A DNA stretch of 9,461 bases from an uncultured Candidatus Saccharibacteria bacterium (GTDB taxonomy: Bacteria > Patescibacteriota > Saccharimonadia > Saccharimonadales > Saccharimonadaceae): NCBI GenBank assembly GCA_937990205.1, contig CALKRO010000089.1, forward strand, positions 1 to 9,461, read 5' to 3'. Below, in pieces: positions 6,178 through 9,461 of the stretch. Under the pieces are notes generated by a model. The model did not search any database, was not told where the DNA came from, and saw only the letters and a program-made list of their open reading frames with translations. Each line of letters opens with the position of its first letter. Position 1 is the first letter of the stretch. A program made the position numbers and the translations under genes.

Positions 6178-6936
6178 TTATTTTTTAGAAACTTTCTTGG
6201 CAGTTGGCTTTTTGGTTTTCTTAGTAGCGGATTTTTTAACTGACTTATGTGCAGTTTTTTCACCAAGATTTTTTGACTTATAGACACGATCTGGCTTCAC
6301 GGAGAGTTCCTTGACGGCAGCAATCTTTTTGGCATTTTTGATAGATTTAGCACGATTTTCTTCGCGTTTTTCACGAAGCTCGGTTTCGTATTCGTGTTTT
6401 TGTTCCTTATTATGGATGGCATAAATCAGATTAGAGATACCAAAAATCATCATGTAGGAGCCAAAATATTTAATAAATGGCAGATTACCGAGATGTCCAG
6501 CATTTACAACCACGATTCCGATAATACAGCCGGAAATACCAGTGAGCACCCAAATAAAACGATCCGTCAAATCATCCACGGAGCCGAGACCAATGAAGAT
6601 CTCCAGGATACCACGCGTAATGGTGTAGAGACCAATGATGGCGAGGTGCCAGATGGCGTTCTGATCCTTGGCAAAGAGCATGGTGAAAGCCGTGGCGATT
6701 TCTAGGACAGCCATGAGGAGTGAAAGGCCCCAAGTTTCCTTCAAGTGGGTACGAGTGAGTAAGTTCAGCATCTCGATAATACCGAGACCGAGCAAAACCG
6801 TACCTGCAATCACAATAATTGCCTCGAGGCTATTAAGGTTAGTAAAGAGGGCATACCAGCCAAAAAGAAGTGCCAACACACCCTGCAATGCGAAGATTAG
6901 CCAGTGGCTATCAATATATTTTCGCTTGATTGACAT
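6178..6936 (-). CDS. HdeD/DUF308-like six-TM membrane protein with long basic C-terminal tail
   Basis: A 252-residue protein. Six hydrophobic segments lie at about 12-31, 38-60, 69-89, 95-117, 127-146 and 153-174, arranged as short hairpins in the style of HdeD/DUF308 proteins. That family is known for acid-resistance membrane proteins in enterobacteria and is mostly uncharacterised elsewhere. After residue 175 come about 77 highly charged residues: a helical EYETELREKREENRAKS section (183-198), then a Lys/Thr/Ala tail (230-252, including SATKKTKKPTAKK). The basic N-terminus and an even number of membrane spans place both ends in the cytoplasm. AAGGA seven bases before the ATG (plus-strand 6944-6948) supports the start. 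It is a single-gene unit with its own promoter and terminator. The tail resembles that of the one-TM protein at 4732-5043. The family call is from hydropathy and pattern, so function remains unassigned. Confidence 0.75.
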   Translation of the reverse strand: MSIKRKYIDSHWLIFALQGVLALLFGWYALFTNLNSLEAIIVIAGTVLLGLGIIEMLNLLTRTHLKETWGLSLLMAVLEIATAFTMLFAKDQNAIWHLAIIGLYTITRGILEIFIGLGSVDDLTDRFIWVLTGISGCIIGIVVVNAGHLGNLPFIKYFGSYMMIFGISNLIYAIHNKEQKHEYETELREKREENRAKSIKNAKKIAAVKELSVKPDRVYKSKNLGEKTAHKSVKKSATKKTKKPTAKKVSKK

Positions 6937-6964
6937 ATAATTTTCCTTGTTAATTCTTATGTTT

Positions 6965-6973
6965 ATTTTAGCA
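6965..6973 (-). promoter_or_regulatory. Extended -10 promoter of the DUF308-like gene
   Basis: The minus strand reads TGCTAAAAT inside TTATGCTAAAATA, identical over 13 bases to the element before the one-TM gene at 5061-5073. There is no convincing -35. It lies 28 bases upstream of the ATG at 6936, with the AAGGA ribosome binding site between. Confidence 0.6.
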
Positions 6974-7011
6974 TAAAATAGAAAATAAAGCTGAGTTTAC
7001 TGAAATAACAC

Positions 7012-7044
7012 AAAAAACCTCGAATTCGTTTCATAAATTCGAGG
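7012..7044 (-). terminator. Intrinsic terminator of the FemAB operon
   Basis: CCTCGAATT (7018-7026) and AATTCGAGG (7036-7044) form a perfect 9-base stem with a 9-base loop. In the minus direction it is followed by TTTTTT (7017-7012). It lies about 25 bases after the stop codon of the last FemAB gene and just before the promoter of the DUF308-like gene. Confidence 0.88.
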
Positions 7045-7068
7045 GGATGTTTAATCAACTAAAAAATC

Positions 7069-8097
7069 CTAGACGTGGCGAACTTTGCGGCGCAGAGTTT
7101 CAATCGGCAGCGTCTTCATGTAATAGGAAATTTTATCGAGCACGAGATCTCTAGCTTCGAGATATTTTAATTCTTCGACACCAAAACCACGCTTGAAGAC
7201 CGAGACGCCATAAAAGCGATGATTAGTGTCGTTTTCGTCAACAATACCCCAGAAATTATAGCGCTTAATGCCGCGCTTTCTGGCGTCGCGCATAGCTTCC
7301 ATATGGAGAAGCGGGGCACCGGAATATTTAGTACCCAGCTCGGAGGAAACGCCGTAATGATAAGAGGCTTCATTGCCATAAAAAATCATGAAGTTTTCGG
7401 CGAGAATCTCACCACCCAGCTTCGCGATATAGAGTACTGCCTCGTCATTTTTGGCAAATGCAGCAAATTGCTTAGTAAGAAAGTCCTCTGAAAAAGCATA
7501 AAAATCATGGCGTTTAGCGGTTTGCAATTCAATTTGATAAAAATCATGAATCGCTTTCGGGTCAGAGGTTTTTTCGATAGTGATTTGATTTTTCTCGGCC
7601 TTACGTAGAGCGCGACGTAAACGCTGACGCATATTTTTAAGGATTTCCTCTTCGGAATTTTCCAAATTAAGGACACCGGCAAACTCTACCGAAAGATACA
7701 TCGGGGCCTTGCGGAAGCCGAGCTGCTGAAAAGTCTTCGCATTCTCTGGGGTATTTTTGAGCTGCGGACGCACGCGGACAAAAGTACATTTTAGTTTTTT
7801 CGCTTGAAGCTTCATGTCGTCGAAAATTAGTTTTTTTACTTCTGGGTTAGACCAATCAAAAATCGGTCCACCAGCTACAGCGAGATGACGGCCACGCTTA
7901 GCTGGTTCAACTTCGCCAGCATAAACTCCGACGAGCTGGTTATTTTCGTCATAGATACCACGACGCACAATATCAAAACCGCGGGAGAAGTAGAATTCGT
8001 AAAAATCCCAGGATTGTAAAAAGTTAGCATCCGGATGTGCGGTAACAAATTCATCCCATTCGGTTTGATTTTCGACAGTTTTGACGGTGTATTTCAT
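7069..8097 (-). CDS. FemAB/FemX-like peptidoglycan bridge aminoacyltransferase (second of tandem pair)
   Basis: A 342-residue protein of the FemAB family, enzymes with two GNAT-like folds that transfer amino acids from aminoacyl-tRNA to the stem peptide of peptidoglycan precursors at the cytoplasmic membrane face. Recognisable segments are NFLQSWDFYEF (25-35), KRGRHLAVAGGPI (67-79), FVRVRPQ (106-112), EEILKNMRQRLRRALRKAEK (150-169), FYQIELQTAKRHDF (186-199) and RYNFWGI (279-285). The C-terminus GVSVFKRGF (297-305) leads to a basic end. The length is that of a compact FemX-type member. It is clearly paralogous to the upstream gene, matching it along the whole length apart from that gene's N-terminal extension. 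It starts 15 bases after that gene's stop, with AAGGA five bases before the ATG, inside the gap. The amino acid transferred cannot be read from sequence. Confidence 0.86.
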   Translation of the reverse strand: MKYTVKTVENQTEWDEFVTAHPDANFLQSWDFYEFYFSRGFDIVRRGIYDENNQLVGVYAGEVEPAKRGRHLAVAGGPIFDWSNPEVKKLIFDDMKLQAKKLKCTFVRVRPQLKNTPENAKTFQQLGFRKAPMYLSVEFAGVLNLENSEEEILKNMRQRLRRALRKAEKNQITIEKTSDPKAIHDFYQIELQTAKRHDFYAFSEDFLTKQFAAFAKNDEAVLYIAKLGGEILAENFMIFYGNEASYHYGVSSELGTKYSGAPLLHMEAMRDARKRGIKRYNFWGIVDENDTNHRFYGVSVFKRGFGVEELKYLEARDLVLDKISYYMKTLPIETLRRKVRHV

Positions 8098-8112
8098 AGT
8101 TTCCTTTTTAAT

Positions 8113-9426
8113 TTATAGATGACGTTTTTTGCGACGAGCGTCTTCGACTAGACGAATCAGACCGTAGTGAAGTTTTTTAACTGGAAGGTCATGAGCATGA
8201 AGATAATCAAATTTTTCACCACCAAAGCCAGTCTTAAAGGTGGTAACGCCAGCGAATTTATGATTCTTCTGTCCGGCCGGTGCAATTCCCCAGAGGTTAT
8301 AGCGAAGTTTCCCCTGCTTTTTTAGGTCTCTCATCACATACCACTGCAGTGCATAGGCACCTGGGAATTTGTAATTTAGTTCGGTGGAAGCTGCCTCAAA
8401 ATAATCACCTTCTAGCGCATCAGTTAAGACTAAGCCGTAGGCTACTGGTTTGCCATCAAGGGTGGCACGGTAAATCTGCAGGTCTTCGCCAAAGGCCTTA
8501 GCGTAGGCATTAAGGTCCTTGCGACGTGGCGGGATAAAGCCTTGACGCTTGGCGGTTTCGGCTTGAATCTGGTGAAACTCACGGAGAATTTCAGGGGTAT
8601 TGGATTTTTTGACCTTAAAATTTAGCTTCTCCGAGCGGCGCACTTCATAACGAGTTTGACGGCGCATGTTTTTCAGGAGATCCTCTTCAGACTGAGTGAG
8701 ATCAACGAAGACGGTATTTTCGGCATGAAGAAAATAGGAGGCAGAAAGCGACGGAAGCGACTCGATAAGCGTTCGATTTTCTGGAGTCTCCTCGAGATTT
8801 GGACGAAAACGCACGAAGACACAATTATTTTGCTTGGCATAGCGGTAAATCTCAGCCATAGCCAATTCCAATTCGTCGCGATTCATATAATCCAGAATCG
8901 GTCCACCCGGAATCTCCAGAAAACGGCCACGCTTAGCATCTTTTATAATGGCCAGACAATAGGACTTTTCACTAAATATCAGAAAGATTGGTTTATGACC
9001 AATGAATTTATTGACCTCAAACCACTGCTTAGACTGCAAAAAATTAGTATGGGGAGCGGCGTGGCGAAGTGTATCGATGTGTTCTACTTCGATTTCAGAA
9101 AGGGATTTCTTAGTCGCAAATGGAACGATTTTTTCACCTTGAGAATTTATTTCATATTGATTAATCAAATGCCTTGCTTCGGCAAGCTCAAAAATATTTA
9201 ACCAATTTGGCAGATTAATCAGATGTTCAGCAGCAAAAACCGCATTCGGGCAAGCTTTTTCGTCAAAATTAGCTTGGGTATAGTATCTCTCTGGTGAGAC
9301 TGGTGAGCTATACCAAATATCATCCATAATGAATCCGGAAGCTGTGAGTTTTTCTAATAATTCTTCCAACTTTTGTAACTCTTTCATCGTTTTCACTAGC
9401 CCATCTAGGTCCATCTTTTTCCGCAT
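8113..9426 (-). CDS. FemAB/FemX-like aminoacyltransferase with extra N-terminal region (first of tandem pair; start uncertain)
   Basis: About 437 residues from the ATG at 9426. From about residue 118 on it parallels its neighbour: NFLQSKQWFEV, KRGRFLEIPGGPILD, CVFVRFRPNLEETPEN, EEDLLKNMRRQTRYEVRRSEK, LRYNLWGI and GVTTFKTGFGGEKFDYLHAHDL. The first 105 or so residues have no counterpart in the neighbour. They open with a charged helix (MKELQKLEELLEKL), then MDDIWYSSPVSPERYY and an unrecognised stretch with LPNWLNIFELAEARHLI. The start is unresolved. No AAGG ribosome binding site precedes TTG 9429, ATG 9426 or ATG 9414 (the last has only GGAAAAAG), unlike most genes here, and the frame stays open to the right edge. 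The true start may therefore lie beyond the window. It is co-transcribed with the downstream FemAB. Substrate unknown. Confidence 0.83.
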   Translation of the reverse strand: MRKKMDLDGLVKTMKELQKLEELLEKLTASGFIMDDIWYSSPVSPERYYTQANFDEKACPNAVFAAEHLINLPNWLNIFELAEARHLINQYEINSQGEKIVPFATKKSLSEIEVEHIDTLRHAAPHTNFLQSKQWFEVNKFIGHKPIFLIFSEKSYCLAIIKDAKRGRFLEIPGGPILDYMNRDELELAMAEIYRYAKQNNCVFVRFRPNLEETPENRTLIESLPSLSASYFLHAENTVFVDLTQSEEDLLKNMRRQTRYEVRRSEKLNFKVKKSNTPEILREFHQIQAETAKRQGFIPPRRKDLNAYAKAFGEDLQIYRATLDGKPVAYGLVLTDALEGDYFEAASTELNYKFPGAYALQWYVMRDLKKQGKLRYNLWGIAPAGQKNHKFAGVTTFKTGFGGEKFDYLHAHDLPVKKLHYGLIRLVEDARRKKRHL

Positions 9427-9440
9427 CAATATACATTGAT
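9425..9440. repeat. Small inverted repeat at the FemAB operon start
   Basis: ATCAAT, four bases, ATTGAT on either strand. It lies across the possible start codons of the first FemAB gene, next to AT-rich sequence to the right edge. It could be an operator, or chance in AT-rich DNA. Its role depends on where the gene truly starts. Confidence 0.25.
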
Positions 9441-9461
9441 CTAAGTTTATATATTTTAAAA

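Noticed and set aside
8656..9201. A 181-codon open frame on the plus strand inside the first FemAB gene
   Set aside because: It is antisense to conserved FemAB motifs, with low-quality protein character and no translation signals.

Overview
The window looks like a stretch of a small-genome bacterium of the candidate phyla radiation, most probably Candidatus Saccharibacteria (TM7) or a close relative. This placement is an inference from gene style. The window has a DnaE-type replicase with an intact PHP domain, small membrane proteins ending in Lys/Ala/Thr-rich tails, a divergent GalU, and a tandem pair of FemAB-like transferases. Ribosome binding sites are short and strong (AAGG or AAGGAG) and many promoters have an extended -10. 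No gene shows in-frame TGA codons, which argues against the TGA=Gly code of Gracilibacteria/Absconditabacteria. The genuine stops visible are TAA or TAG.

Layout. Bases 1-3018 (minus) carry dnaE, which runs off the left edge and is broken by a frameshift at about 1537-1550. Directly upstream of it, with no spacer (TAA immediately followed by ATG), is a 99-residue YtxH-like membrane protein (3019-3318). A 122-base divergent region holds two extended -10 promoters. From it runs the only plus-strand gene, an exported thermonuclease-family protein with an N-terminal membrane anchor, an Ig-like region, a helical region, an SNase domain and a C-terminal Excalibur motif (3441-4691). Its composition is clearly more AT-rich than dnaE.

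From 4732 rightward everything is again on the minus strand and is built as separate units. These are a one-TM protein with a basic tail (4732-5043), galU (5185-6063), a six-TM HdeD/DUF308-like protein with a long basic tail (6178-6936), and a two-gene FemAB operon (7069-9426 or beyond). galU, the DUF308-like gene and the FemAB operon each end in a clear intrinsic terminator. The one-TM gene, galU and the DUF308-like gene each have a recognisable promoter. The two tailed membrane-protein genes share a 13-base promoter core.

Taken together this is a housekeeping and envelope neighbourhood: replication (dnaE), UDP-glucose supply (galU), peptidoglycan cross-bridge or related aminoacyl transfer (FemAB pair), several membrane proteins, and one secreted or surface nuclease that may serve nucleic-acid salvage. 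No CRISPR array, transposon, rRNA or tRNA gene is visible. No stretch longer than 300 bases lacks a gene. The most consequential observation is the interrupted replicase gene. The most unusual proteins are the first FemAB with its extra N-terminal region and the multi-domain nuclease.
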